The notes beneath the pieces were generated by a model. The model was given only the letters and a program-made list of their open reading frames with translations, did not search any database and was not told where the DNA came from. A program made the translations under genes and the position numbers. From Zavarzinella formosa DSM 19928 (GTDB lineage Bacteria > Planctomycetota > Planctomycetia > Gemmatales > Gemmataceae), in contig NZ_JH636443.1 in NCBI RefSeq assembly GCF_000255705.1, positions 218,317-256,908 on the forward strand: 38,592 nucleotides of DNA. Reading direction: 5' to 3'. Of this stretch, positions 17,407 through 27,572 are shown piece by piece. Each line of letters starts with the position of its first letter. Position 1 is the first letter of the stretch.

Positions 17407-18006
17407 ATGAGACAGTCCCACCCCCAATTCGGCGAAAGATACCCACGGCTGGCCGTGGCGGGTGTGTTGCTGTTGGCCCATCTGGTCGCCACCTTTGGCT
17501 GGCCCTTCCCGATTATCGAAACCGGCAAACCGCGAGACGCCCGAGGGGCCTACCCTTGTGCGAACCGTTTGTGCGGCTGCGCCACCTACGACGAATGCTG
17601 GGCCGGGGATTGCTGTTGTTTCACGCTCGGGGAGAAGATCGCCTGGGCCGAGGATCACCGCGTGGAAGTTCCCGCCCATGTCCCGGTCTTGATGAACTCC
17701 CGACCGAAAGAATCATGCTGTGCGAAAAAGCATGAGGATAGTTGCCCGCTCAAACACGGCGACTGTTGCGAGGCGAAGAAAACCCCGGAAGCCGAAACGC
17801 CCAAGGTTCGGTGGGTGCTGGGTCTCTTCGCCCAAAAATGCAAAGGCATGAAGCTCGGTTACGGCGCCCTCGAACCGGCCCGGCCTTTCCAAGCGGCCGA
17901 TGCCCTTCTCGAAGTTTTGCGGATCGGGGAACACCTGATTCCGCAATCCGAAGAATTCCCGTCTCTTGCTTCCCCGCCGGATCATCCTCCGCCAAACCAC
18001 GTCTGA
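17407..18006 (+). CDS. Cys-rich membrane-anchored protein
   Basis: A 199-residue protein from the ATG at 17407 (a GTG six codons upstream is also in frame). Residues 14-31 are one hydrophobic helix. Thirteen cysteines follow in three groups: YPCANRLCGCATYDECW with GDCCCFT (51-71), SCC (104-105), SCPLKHGDCC (113-121), and C145. The 'PC...CGC...CWxxxCCC' pattern followed by EKIAWAEDH is one I associate with uncharacterised planctomycete proteins. The cysteines could bind metal or form disulfides outside the membrane. It leads a + strand cluster with DUF4198 (104 bp downstream), a family linked to nickel/cobalt uptake, which favours a metal role. That role is inferred. Confidence 0.72.
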   Translation: MRQSHPQFGERYPRLAVAGVLLLAHLVATFGWPFPIIETGKPRDARGAYPCANRLCGCATYDECWAGDCCCFTLGEKIAWAEDHRVEVPAHVPVLMNSRPKESCCAKKHEDSCPLKHGDCCEAKKTPEAETPKVRWVLGLFAQKCKGMKLGYGALEPARPFQAADALLEVLRIGEHLIPQSEEFPSLASPPDHPPPNHV

Positions 18007-18110
18007 TTCCGCTTCCAAACTTCCATCCAAAACATTGATTGTTCAATCGTTCCGGCCCGGCGAACATGCCGCGAGGCCGACTATTGTGCATCCCACACAC
18101 ATGGAGAATC

Positions 18111-18911
18111 ATGCGCCATTTTCTGAGCGCCATCGCGGCCGTTGCCGTGATGCACAGTGTCCTGTCGGCCCACGACACATGGGTGCAGACCAACACCAAC
18201 CTCGTCCGCACCGGGGACGCCATCCACATTGACCTGATGCTCGGCAATCATGGCAACGAGCATCGCGATTTCAAACTGGCTGGCAAAGTGACGCCAGAGA
18301 TGATTCAAACTTTTGACGTGACCGACCCAACCGGCAAGAAATACGACCTCAAATCGGACCTCGCCGATCTTGGCTATGCCCCGAAGGAGGGCTTTCACTC
18401 GGCCAAGTTCTCCCCCGCCAAACCGGGCGTTTATGTGGCCTCCCACACGTCGGACAAGGTGGTGAACCACGGCAAACCCACCCGGAGCTACCGCAGCGCC
18501 AAGGTGTTTTTCCTCGTCAGCGATTCGCTGGACAAGGTGGCGAAGGACCAACCTGGTTTCGCCAAGCCGCTTGGCCATCAGATTGAACTCGTTCCTGAAA
18601 CCAGCCCGCTGATGCCGATGGGGCCGGGGACGCCGATCAAGCTGAAACTCCTCTTCGCGGGCAAGCCGGCTGAAGGGGTGAAGGTCTCCTTCATTCCTCG
18701 TGGTGTCACGCTCAAAGAGGGCACGGACGCCGAATACGAACGCACCACGGACAAAGAAGGCCGGGCGAGCTTCACGCCGAAAACCGGCAACTATTACCTG
18801 ATCGCCGCCCGCATCCCGAAGGATGAAAAGGGCGACGGCTTCGAGTCTACGGTCTACACGGCGACACTGACGGTCTTTGTGCCGGAAAAGTGCCCCTGCT
18901 GCGGCGAATGA
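18111..18911 (+). CDS. DUF4198 domain secreted protein
   Basis: A 266-residue protein. The ATG at 18111 has GGAGA five bases upstream and gives a signal peptide ([20 protein letters not shown]) that ends just before HDTWV. The first mature residue, His, and the following beta-rich domain match DUF4198 ([41 protein letters not shown]). DUF4198 proteins are periplasmic, and some act with nickel or cobalt transporters; an N-terminal His after cleavage would suit metal binding. The protein ends CPCCGE, an unusual Cys tail that echoes the Cys-rich protein encoded upstream. The DUF1559 gene follows after 32 bases, so the two are probably co-transcribed. Confidence 0.82.
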   Translation: MRHFLSAIAAVAVMHSVLSAHDTWVQTNTNLVRTGDAIHIDLMLGNHGNEHRDFKLAGKVTPEMIQTFDVTDPTGKKYDLKSDLADLGYAPKEGFHSAKFSPAKPGVYVASHTSDKVVNHGKPTRSYRSAKVFFLVSDSLDKVAKDQPGFAKPLGHQIELVPETSPLMPMGPGTPIKLKLLFAGKPAEGVKVSFIPRGVTLKEGTDAEYERTTDKEGRASFTPKTGNYYLIAARIPKDEKGDGFESTVYTATLTVFVPEKCPCCGE

Positions 18912-18943
18912 CCATCCAACACACCCTCTTGGAATTCCACCCC

Positions 18944-19909
<966 letters not shown>

Positions 19910-19929
19910 TCGTCAAAGAAGAGAAGACG

Positions 19930-20043
19930 AACCATAAAGACGCGAAGGTCGCACAAAGTTTCACAAAGAAGAAAGATCATAAGTCTTTTCAATCTTTTTT
20001 GTGAAACTTTGTGTGACCTTCGCGTCTTTGCGTCTTTGTGGTT
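19930..20043. repeat. Imperfect inverted repeat between convergent genes
   Basis: Left arm 19930-19977 pairs with right arm 19992-20043. Matching core sequences include GAAGGTC and ACAAAGTTTCACAAA. The right arm holds an extra eight-base unit: AAAGACGC appears twice there (read on the - strand) and once on the left. The 'AACCAcAAAGACGC' type of sequence is AT-richer than the genes around it. It probably terminates both the DUF1559 gene and the PVC heme protein gene. Confidence 0.8.
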
Positions 20044-20062
20044 AATGCCTTTCTATGCTTCC

Positions 20063-23000
20063 TTATTTCTTCTCTTCCTTTAACGAAGCTAAAAACTCCA
20101 CCAAGTCGCGGATTTCCCGTTTGGTCAGCTTCGTGGGGATATCTTCCGGCATCGCCGACTTCGTGGTTTTCTTGTCTTCCACGTCTTCCGATTTCACGGT
20201 GATGAGTTTGCCTTCCGGCGTCATCACTTTGACTTCCTTGCCATCGTCGCTTTTGAGCACCCCGGAGACGGTGCGGCCGTCGGCCATCCGCAGGGCGACG
20301 GAGTCAAATCCCTTGGCAATGGCTTTGTTCGGTAGAACGATGGCTTCCAACAAGTATTGCCGGGGTTGTTGCTTTGCCAGCCCGTTCAACACCGGACCGA
20401 CATCACCGCCTTGGCCGTCCACCTTGTGACAACGCTGGCACTGCACGGCCGCTTTGTTCAGGAAAATATCCCGACCCTTGGCGGCATCACCACCCGACAA
20501 GGCTTCCCGGAAGTTGGCGATGTCATCCGTCTTCGAGCGGGCGGCCTCGTAGGAACGCATCCGGCGCAGGAGGCGTTCGGATTTCTGCGTGCTGGCGCTG
20601 GCGGCCTCCAGAATGTCGAGGGCCAGTTCCGGGGCGACCTTGTTGGCCGATAATTTTTCCAGCCATTCTTCGATCATGTCAAACGCTTCGGGCGTTTGAA
20701 TCATCGGCAACAACGCGAAGGCCCCCTGTTGCTCGACGATGTTCGTGCCCGCCAGCACTTCCCGGAGTTGCTTCATCACCCCGTTCGGGTCTTTCTTCAA
20801 ATTCAACCGGCGGGCGGCGTTTCGCAGGTTGGGGTCGTCGCTGGCCAGCGCCTTGGCGACGGCCTCCGTCAGCTTGGCGTCCTTCAACGCATCCAAACCA
20901 GTCAGGGCGTCGACCCGGCTGGAACTGGGGGCCTTGGCGTCCGCGACCAACGAAAACAGGAACGGGCCGACTTGCTTGATCCCGAGCTTGGAGGCGACGG
21001 CGGTGGCTTCCTTCTTCACTGCATCCGGGGCGGCGAAAATCTTGCCCAGCACGGCCGTGATGGCGGCGGCCGCCTGTTCTTGCGGGCGGGGTTCGATGGC
21101 TTGCGTCAGGCCGGTCACATAATCCCGTCGCGGGGGGGTGGACCAATCTCCGAGCATCTTCAGCGCGACAGCCCGCGTTCCTTCTGCGGCCTGCGGGTTG
21201 GCCGCGTGATTGGCGAGGGCGACGGCGTTTTCCGCTTTGCCGACAAGGAAGTTGGCGTTCAACGCCCGGTAAGCCACTTCCGGGACAATATCCGTGCGGC
21301 TGAGCAAAGCGGCCAGTTTGGGCATGGCCGGGGTAATCAGCACATCGTTGATCGCGCGGGCGGCTTCCGTCAATACGTTTTTGTCCGCGTCAGCAAGAAA
21401 CGCCTGCACTTCGGGGGAAGCCTGCCGCCGCAGGGCAATCACCGCCCCGATGCGGACAGAGACGTTTTCATGAGCGGCCGCCTCGGCAATCGCCGCCGCC
21501 GGAACGCGGGCGGCCAATACCACAGAACCGGCGTGTCGCAGATAAGGGTCTTTGTCGCCGTTGTCCTTCAACAGGGCGAAGGCGGCGTCACGAATCTTGG
21601 GGGCATCGGCCGGCGTGAGCGTGCCACGGGCGAGGGCGAGAGCCGCCATCAGCCGCACACGCGGTTCGGCATCCGCAAGCAGCGGAAGCAACTTGTCGGC
21701 CGGGGTGGCCGGGTTTTCGCCGAGGATCTTGGCCGCGTTGGCCCGAACTTCGATCTCGGTGTCGGCGAGTAGCGGGTATATTCCATCGAACGCCTTGGCG
21801 TCCTTCCGGCCCATCATCCCGAGGCACCAGATCGCATGAATCCGGGCGAGACGGTTGTCGCTCTTCGCGGCCACGGCGGTGATGTCGCTCATGGAACCAA
21901 CCCCCTTTTTGGCGAGGGCGAACTGGCTTTCCAAACGCACGTCGCGGTGCGGGTGGCCGAGCAGTTTCAGCAGTTCCGCAACGGGTCGATGGTCAAATCG
22001 CTCCGCCAATAGTTTCTTCGCTTCCGCGACCGCCGGATTTTGATGGGCGGCTTCGTCATGGGCCTTGTAGATGCGGCCTTTGCCGTTGAGGTTCCAGCCA
22101 TCGATCCAGTCCAGCACGTAGAAATTGCCATCCGGGCCAAACTCGCAATCGGTGGCCAGAATGCTCCAGAAGAAGTGTTGCGGGTTGACCATTTCAAACG
22201 AAGCACCTTTGGGCTTCGTGGTGAACGACCACACGCCACTGCCGCCGGGACCACCCCGGAAATCGCACAAGAAGAAGTGGCCGGCATATTTTTCGGCCAA
22301 GCCCACACCGGGATAGGCGGTGAAGCCGGAGGGGCCATCGGCAAAGTTACGCAACGGGGGAAGAACATAAAACGCCTTGTTCTCGGCCTGCGGCTTCCAC
22401 AATTGTTCGTAATTCCACGGGCCGCGATTCCCCTGCCGAACAGTGCCGTCGTGCATCGCGGAGCCATACTGGTAACCGATGCGCCAGCCGCTATCGGACC
22501 CTTGCACGACGTTCACGAACCGGGCTTGGTCCCCAGAGTCGGAATTGTTGTCACAAGTGAAGAGATTGCCGAAGTCGTCAAAAGCCAGCTCTTGCGGATT
22601 GCGAAGCCCGGTGGCGAAAACCTCCAGGTTGGAACCGTCGAGATCGCAGCGCAACACCCCGCCGGTGTCGGGATAAAAGAGGCGTTTGCCTTCCTTGTTG
22701 ACGACGTTGAAACCCCGGTCGCCGAGGGAGAAATACAACCGGCCGTCCGGCCCCATGCGCAGACCGTGCAAGTCGTGGCCGATGAAGGCGGTGTGGACCC
22801 CGTAGCCGGTGGACATTGACTGCTTCACATCCGCATAGCCGGTGCCTTTGGTGTCTTTCAGCTTCCAAAGGTCGGGGATGCAGGTGTAAAAGACTTCCCC
22901 GTGCCGGGCGAGCAACCCGGCGCCGATGCCATCTTCGGCCCGGCCAAAGTCATCGCTGAACACCGTGGAAGTGTCGGCCTTCCCATATCCTTTGGTGTCC

Positions 23001-23425
23001 TGCACCAAGCGGACTCGTTCGTGTTCCTTCTCGTACTGTTCGGCAAACTTCTTCCCGGCATCTTTCTTGTAGAGGGCGACGCGGTCCGCAACCGTCCGGG
23101 CGGCTAGTTCGTCGTCCAGCCAGTTCATGTGGCTCCGATTGTCGGTCGCGCCATGCGAATGGCGAAACGTCTCGGCCACATAACATTTGCCGGTTTCGTC
23201 AAAGGCGAAGGCCACTGGCTGGGCGAGCAACGGCTCGGCGGCCCACGTCGTCACCTTCAGGGATTTGTCGTATTGGAAGCGGGCAATCGCCTTGTCGGCC
23301 TCGTCCGAGGCTTTGGCGAGCGGAGGGTTGTAGCCCGATTTGGGAGGCTCGGGATTGGCAAGGAGAAACACGGCGGGGGCCAGGGCCGCGAGGCCCGCCG
23401 AGAGGATACGCAAACGCCATCGCAT
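20063..23425 (-). CDS. PVC-type heme-binding CxxCH protein with propeller and HEAT repeats
   Basis: A 1120-residue protein from the ATG at 23425 (TCTGGAG lies about 10 bases upstream), with a signal peptide at residues 1-23. Residues about 50-450 form a sugar-dehydrogenase-like beta-propeller (PVAFAFDETGKCYVAETF, LRMGPDGRLYFSLGDRG, TGLRNPQELAFDDFGNLFT). Residues about 480-960 are HEAT-like repeats (GHPHRDVRLESQFALA). The C-terminus is a monoheme cytochrome with CQRCH at 996-1000 and a likely distal Met in SAMPEDIP. This architecture is the PVC-type membrane-bound dehydrogenase family. It is expected to act outside the cytoplasm, with the propeller as the oxidoreductase and the heme as electron acceptor; the substrate is unknown. 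Confidence 0.92.
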   Translation of the reverse strand: MRWRLRILSAGLAALAPAVFLLANPEPPKSGYNPPLAKASDEADKAIARFQYDKSLKVTTWAAEPLLAQPVAFAFDETGKCYVAETFRHSHGATDNRSHMNWLDDELAARTVADRVALYKKDAGKKFAEQYEKEHERVRLVQDTKGYGKADTSTVFSDDFGRAEDGIGAGLLARHGEVFYTCIPDLWKLKDTKGTGYADVKQSMSTGYGVHTAFIGHDLHGLRMGPDGRLYFSLGDRGFNVVNKEGKRLFYPDTGGVLRCDLDGSNLEVFATGLRNPQELAFDDFGNLFTCDNNSDSGDQARFVNVVQGSDSGWRIGYQYGSAMHDGTVRQGNRGPWNYEQLWKPQAENKAFYVLPPLRNFADGPSGFTAYPGVGLAEKYAGHFFLCDFRGGPGGSGVWSFTTKPKGASFEMVNPQHFFWSILATDCEFGPDGNFYVLDWIDGWNLNGKGRIYKAHDEAAHQNPAVAEAKKLLAERFDHRPVAELLKLLGHPHRDVRLESQFALAKKGVGSMSDITAVAAKSDNRLARIHAIWCLGMMGRKDAKAFDGIYPLLADTEIEVRANAAKILGENPATPADKLLPLLADAEPRVRLMAALALARGTLTPADAPKIRDAAFALLKDNGDKDPYLRHAGSVVLAARVPAAAIAEAAAHENVSVRIGAVIALRRQASPEVQAFLADADKNVLTEAARAINDVLITPAMPKLAALLSRTDIVPEVAYRALNANFLVGKAENAVALANHAANPQAAEGTRAVALKMLGDWSTPPRRDYVTGLTQAIEPRPQEQAAAAITAVLGKIFAAPDAVKKEATAVASKLGIKQVGPFLFSLVADAKAPSSSRVDALTGLDALKDAKLTEAVAKALASDDPNLRNAARRLNLKKDPNGVMKQLREVLAGTNIVEQQGAFALLPMIQTPEAFDMIEEWLEKLSANKVAPELALDILEAASASTQKSERLLRRMRSYEAARSKTDDIANFREALSGGDAAKGRDIFLNKAAVQCQRCHKVDGQGGDVGPVLNGLAKQQPRQYLLEAIVLPNKAIAKGFDSVALRMADGRTVSGVLKSDDGKEVKVMTPEGKLITVKSEDVEDKKTTKSAMPEDIPTKLTKREIRDLVEFLASLKEEKK

Positions 23426-23493
23426 GGGAAAGATCGCTCCAGAAACTTGGGCACGGGGTGGGAGCGTTCATCTTATCAAACCAATCCGGGCGT

Positions 23494-24831
23494 TCACTGC
23501 TTCTTGTAATACACCACTGTCAGGCACATCACCGGAATCGGATCGCTCTTGAATTCCACTTGTTTGATCTCGCTGCCCACTGTGTTGCCTTCGCCGATCA
23601 GGCCCCGGTTGGCGTCATCGAGCATTCTGGCCGTCAGGGCGTGGAAGTTCATCGGCTTGTTCTCGGGCGGATGGGCGTCTTGAAGCACTTTGGTGATTTC
23701 CGCTTCCTTGCCAAGTTCGCCGACCGGGGGCATGCCCTTGCGATCTCGGAAGACGGTCAGCGTGATGGTGCCGACATCGGCCCCGTAATCAATTTCTCGG
23801 GCTTTTGATTCGGCCTTGGAAAGGACACGGAACTGTTCGGTAGTGGTATCATTTTTTTGGAAGCCGATGATGTCGATGCCGGCTTTGTTTTCCGGGAACA
23901 CCAGCCATTTGCGGCATTGCAGATCGGGGAACCGTTCGCGGAACAGCGTGTTCTCGCCGTTCACTTTGACAACGCACCCGAAGATGCCCGATTTGGCGGC
24001 ATGTTTGACCCGCAGCGTGACCTTTTGCCCCTCGGCCGGTTCCGGGATGAAGGCTTTTCCTCCTTTGATCTCAAACGGTATCACTTTGTCGTCGTAAAGC
24101 ACCTCCAACCGGATCGGTGTGTTGTCTTCCAGAACAGGGTTCTTGGCCTCCTCTTTCTTCACTTGGGCGGCATGGTCGAGAACTTGTTGCTCGTGTTTCG
24201 CCAAGTCTTTGGGATCACGTTTCGTCTCAATATTGCCATCATCGAAGGCACCGCGGGAAAAGCTCTCGCCGATTTCGGAGAGCTTGCGGGAGTCGTTCTT
24301 GGCGACGAGTTCTTTGCCCAATGGTTCGAGCTTGTTGGTCTTCGCGTCGAAGGCCAGCAATTGCACCGACAGCGTTTTCAAATCGGGGCTGATGCCGATG
24401 ATTCCGGTGACAAACGCATCGGCCATCACATCCTCCTTGCCCCAGGCGAGCGGATAGGACGGCTCGAAGAGTTTCAACCGACCTTCCTTGCTCAGATGAT
24501 TGGCCCCCGGCGTCTTGGCGGCGACCGAACTGGCATCGTCAATAATGCCGATCGGCTTCAGCGGATCGTTCGCCAAAATCAGCCCCATTTCCAGTTGTCG
24601 GGCCACCGTGCGGTTGAGTGTCCCGGCGTTGTCCGACAGCTTTTGATCGTCCCCTTTGACGACGAGAAACTTGAGAACTCCAACATTCTGATAGCCTTTG
24701 TCCTTGAGATGCTTGATCACATCCGGCGCCGTCCGGGCGAGCGTGCGTTCCAGAGAGACGGGGTCTTGAGCCGGCGCGGCTGACACCGCGAAGCCGATGA
24801 AACCGATGACGAGCAATGTTGAGAGTCGCAT
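23494..24831 (-). CDS. Secreted protein of unknown function
   Basis: A 445-residue protein from the ATG at 24831, which gives a signal peptide (MRLSTLLVIGFIGFAVSAAPAQ). A longer frame to 24954 would start inside a palindrome and place the signal internally, so it is rejected. Residues about 30-100 (VIKHLKDKGYQNVGVLKF, then NRTVARQLEMGLILAN) faintly resemble CsgG/FlgO-like lipoprotein domains; this is a weak impression. A beta-rich region at about 235-300 (IRLEVLYDDKVIPFEIKGG) may be an Ig-like or DUF4384-like fold. The gene ends 69 bases before the PVC heme protein start on the same strand and could be co-transcribed with it. It diverges from the diheme gene at 25051 across a palindrome. Confidence 0.6.
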   Translation of the reverse strand: MRLSTLLVIGFIGFAVSAAPAQDPVSLERTLARTAPDVIKHLKDKGYQNVGVLKFLVVKGDDQKLSDNAGTLNRTVARQLEMGLILANDPLKPIGIIDDASSVAAKTPGANHLSKEGRLKLFEPSYPLAWGKEDVMADAFVTGIIGISPDLKTLSVQLLAFDAKTNKLEPLGKELVAKNDSRKLSEIGESFSRGAFDDGNIETKRDPKDLAKHEQQVLDHAAQVKKEEAKNPVLEDNTPIRLEVLYDDKVIPFEIKGGKAFIPEPAEGQKVTLRVKHAAKSGIFGCVVKVNGENTLFRERFPDLQCRKWLVFPENKAGIDIIGFQKNDTTTEQFRVLSKAESKAREIDYGADVGTITLTVFRDRKGMPPVGELGKEAEITKVLQDAHPPENKPMNFHALTARMLDDANRGLIGEGNTVGSEIKQVEFKSDPIPVMCLTVVYYKKQ

Positions 24832-24914
24832 GGGGGAGTTCCAAGGTTTGGGTCTGCGATCAAGCCAAACGGACATCGCGTGCCAATCTGACAAGAACTT
24901 TACCAGTTTGATTT

Positions 24915-24960
24915 GGTTTCGTGACAAAAAATCCTCACACAGATTTTTTGTCACGAAACC
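24915..24960. promoter_or_regulatory. 19-bp perfect palindrome in a divergent promoter region
   Basis: Positions 24915-24933 and 24942-24960 are exact reverse complements over 19 bp, separated by CTCACACA. The arm reads GGTTTCGTGACAAAAAATC. It lies between two divergent gene starts (24831 on -, 25051 on +), so unlike the other hairpins here it is upstream of genes. It could be an operator for a dimeric regulator or a leader hairpin in both transcripts. Confidence 0.7.
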
Positions 24961-25050
24961 ACGGGTGTTCTTGTACAGTTTTGGAAGACACGCCTGTGAT
25001 CTCCGTTCTGCGTGTCAACGAATCTAACCATTCGACCCCAACGTGCCGCC

Positions 25051-27255
25051 GTGAACCGTCTTTTCCTCTCCCCTCTGTTCGTCGCCATCCTCGCCGTCGG
25101 GCCGCTGTTCGCCCAACCCAAGGAACCGGCCGCGAAGGAGAAACCCGAAGTTCTCGCCAGCCGGGCGAAAGAGATTTTTCGCGCCCATTGTCTGGAATGC
25201 CACGGGGGGGCGAAAGCCAACGGCGGGGTGAAAATCCTGGACCGTGAACTCTTGGTGAAGAAAGAAAAGATCGTCCCCGGCAAGCCGGATGATTCATACC
25301 TCGTCCAACTGATCTCGGCTGATGACGACACCGTCATGCCGCCAAGCGGCCAGCCAAAGTTGAATCCCCAAGACATCGAAAGCATCCGCAAGTGGATTGC
25401 CGCCGGGGCGCCGGACTTCCCGGCCGATGCAGCCAAACCGGCGGCCGAGCAAACGGCCGGCCAGCAGAACGCCGGGGTGGAATATGTGCTGAAGAAGATC
25501 CTCGCCCATGTCCGCGAGCAGAAACCCGAAGACCGGCGGTTTATGCGGTATTTCAGCATCAATCATTTGCTGGTCGGCGGGGCGACGGCCGATGAACTCG
25601 AACTCCACCGGGAAGCGTTCGGCAAAGCCATCAATCACTTGAGTTGGGAAACCACCATCGTTCGGCCGCAAATGATTGATGCCCCGGCCAACACCATCTT
25701 CGCCATTGATCTCCGCCAGCTTGGCTGGCACATCGCCCCCTTCGAGGCGTATGACGGCCGGTTGAATCTCGGCAAGTCTCGCGTCAATCTGCACGATCTG
25801 GCCTTGCTCGAATACCCCTACGCGATTCTGTACAAGGACTCTGAAACCTTTGATCGGCTCGCCGAGGAATACTTGGTCCAAGCCGAGATGGCCCGGCCAA
25901 TTCCGTTTGTGCGGGCCGACTGGTTCTCCAGCGTGGCAACACTTCCCGGCTTGTACGATGATTTTCTTCAACTTCCCCGCACGCTGGCCGAACTCGAAAT
26001 GAAGCTCGGCGTCGATTCGGCGGCCAACATCCGCGATCATCTGGCGAAGCGGGCCGGGATGACGGTTTCCGGTGTTTCGCACAATAACCGCGTCGTGGAG
26101 CGGCACAATTCCCGGCATGGATACTACTGGAAGAGCTTTGATTTCAAGTCGAACCGGGGGCCGGAAAACATGTTCAAAGACCCGATTGACTTCAAGGAAA
26201 GCGGCGGCGAGATGCTATTCTCCCTTCCGAACGGGCTGAACGGCTATTATGTCGCCGATAACAAAGGGAACCGATTGGAGTTTGCCCCGACCGAGATCGT
26301 GGTGGACAAATTCGCCGAGGACAAGACAGTTCGCAACGGCCTGTCGTGCATTCGCTGCCACGACAACGGCATCAAGGGATTCGTCGATAACGTGCGGCCT
26401 GCCCTGCTGAATCTGCCGGGGGTGGCCGCGTTCGACAAGCGTGAGGCCCTGCTCCTCTATCCCGAACAAAAAATGATGAACGAACATTTGAAGGAAGATA
26501 CCACCCGTTTTACGGACGCGATGAGGAAACTGTTTGGCAAACCGGCGACACGGGAACCGCTGATCCCCGTGAGCCATCGCTATGCGGACAATCCCCTGAC
26601 GCTCACAATGGCCGCCGGGGAACTGGGATTGACCGAATCGGCCGATCTCCGGGCGATCTTCCGCTCGCCCGCCTTCACCGGCCTTGGCTTGCTTCCATTG
26701 ACCAATGGCGGCGTCGTGCGGCGCGATGCGTGGGAAGAATATTTTGACCAAGCGGTTCGTGGCTTGGGCCTCGGCATCCCGGTCGTTCCGCTCGATGGCG
26801 ACATTCGCCGGGATTTCCCGGTGGTGAATGCCCCCTTCCAGGTGGAATTGAAGACCAACAAGAAAAACAACGTCTTCGAGCCGGGGGACGAAATGCGGGT
26901 GACCATCACCAACAAATCAGAGAAAACGCTGTATGTGGAATTGATCGGCACCAGCGCCAAAGGCCGAAAAGTGATTCTGTTGAACTCGAAAACCCGACTG
27001 GAACCGGGCAAGAGCCTCCACTTCCCCGAATCCGGCCAACCGGCCATCCAGATTCGCGGAGGCTTGGGCCGGGAGCAAATCACCCTGTTCGCCTCGGACA
27101 TGGAATTCCCGGCCGGCAAAGTGTTGCGAGGCAAAGACGTGACCGACCGAGTGATTCACGAATTCCAAACACTCGAACGCAAAGACGGCCGAACGGTGAT
27201 CGTCGGCGACCCGGCCCAAGTCGTGAAGAAGACGCTGGAGATTGAAACGAAGTGA
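25051..27255 (+). CDS. Secreted diheme protein with PSCyt1 and DUF4384-like domains
   Basis: A 734-residue protein from the GTG at 25051, which opens a compact signal peptide (MNRLFLSPLFVAILAVGPLFA). A GTG at 25012 would add 13 residues; neither has a clear ribosome binding site. The first heme motif, CLECHGG (C47-H51), sits in a PSCyt1-type domain with MPPSGQPKL and IRKWIAAGAP. The middle region carries a second motif, CIRCHDNG (C433-H437). The last 120 residues (NVFEPGDEMRVTITNKSEK, LGREQITLFAS) resemble DUF4384, an Ig-like domain found with kinases and caspase-like proteins. It is therefore an exported diheme protein with a C-terminal beta domain. Partner and substrate are unknown. Confidence 0.8.
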   Translation: MNRLFLSPLFVAILAVGPLFAQPKEPAAKEKPEVLASRAKEIFRAHCLECHGGAKANGGVKILDRELLVKKEKIVPGKPDDSYLVQLISADDDTVMPPSGQPKLNPQDIESIRKWIAAGAPDFPADAAKPAAEQTAGQQNAGVEYVLKKILAHVREQKPEDRRFMRYFSINHLLVGGATADELELHREAFGKAINHLSWETTIVRPQMIDAPANTIFAIDLRQLGWHIAPFEAYDGRLNLGKSRVNLHDLALLEYPYAILYKDSETFDRLAEEYLVQAEMARPIPFVRADWFSSVATLPGLYDDFLQLPRTLAELEMKLGVDSAANIRDHLAKRAGMTVSGVSHNNRVVERHNSRHGYYWKSFDFKSNRGPENMFKDPIDFKESGGEMLFSLPNGLNGYYVADNKGNRLEFAPTEIVVDKFAEDKTVRNGLSCIRCHDNGIKGFVDNVRPALLNLPGVAAFDKREALLLYPEQKMMNEHLKEDTTRFTDAMRKLFGKPATREPLIPVSHRYADNPLTLTMAAGELGLTESADLRAIFRSPAFTGLGLLPLTNGGVVRRDAWEEYFDQAVRGLGLGIPVVPLDGDIRRDFPVVNAPFQVELKTNKKNNVFEPGDEMRVTITNKSEKTLYVELIGTSAKGRKVILLNSKTRLEPGKSLHFPESGQPAIQIRGGLGREQITLFASDMEFPAGKVLRGKDVTDRVIHEFQTLERKDGRTVIVGDPAQVVKKTLEIETK

Positions 27256-27572
27256 AAGGATATTCTCCAACGCGGGTGTGGCAAATCTTTCTGGCAGGCC
27301 TGTCCGGTCGGTTTTCGCCTCTTGGTTTTCGCCCCAAGGGGGTGCTCGATAATAGCCAAGGGCGGAAGCCCTTGGCTATTATCGCCAAAAGGAATCCACC
27401 CCAACGGGGTGGCACAACTCGCAAGCGCTGCCCCGTTGGGGCAGAAAACCCTTAAAATCGCGGGATTCCAGGGGCTTCCGCCCCTGTCTATTATCGAGCG
27501 CCCCCTTGGGGCGAATACAAGCCGCTGACGTGTGCCCGAAAGATTTGGCACACCCTCCGGCGCCGCCTTGCT
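27256..27572. other. 317-bp convergent intergenic region filled by nested palindromes
   Basis: The space between the diheme gene (+) and the M48-like gene (-). Positions 27328-27515 are a composite palindrome described separately. The flanks (27256-27327 and 27516-27572) show no gene or further repeat. Confidence 0.7.
27328..27515. repeat. Composite nested palindrome
   Basis: Outer arms 27328-27355 and 27488-27515 pair over 28 bp with one mismatch. The left arm contains GGGGGTGCTCGATAATAG. Just inside, 27348-27384 is a separate hairpin with a GGAA loop (GATAATAGCCAAGGGC and its complement), and the right side has a related GGGGCGGAAGCCCC hairpin. The centre adds two more short stems on CCCCAACGGGG. 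Several nested stems of similar sequence suggest a structured mobile element rather than a simple terminator. Confidence 0.85.

Noticed and set aside
20696-21772. A 358-codon + strand frame inside the PVC heme protein gene
   Set aside because: It is a shadow of the HEAT-repeat region on the other strand.
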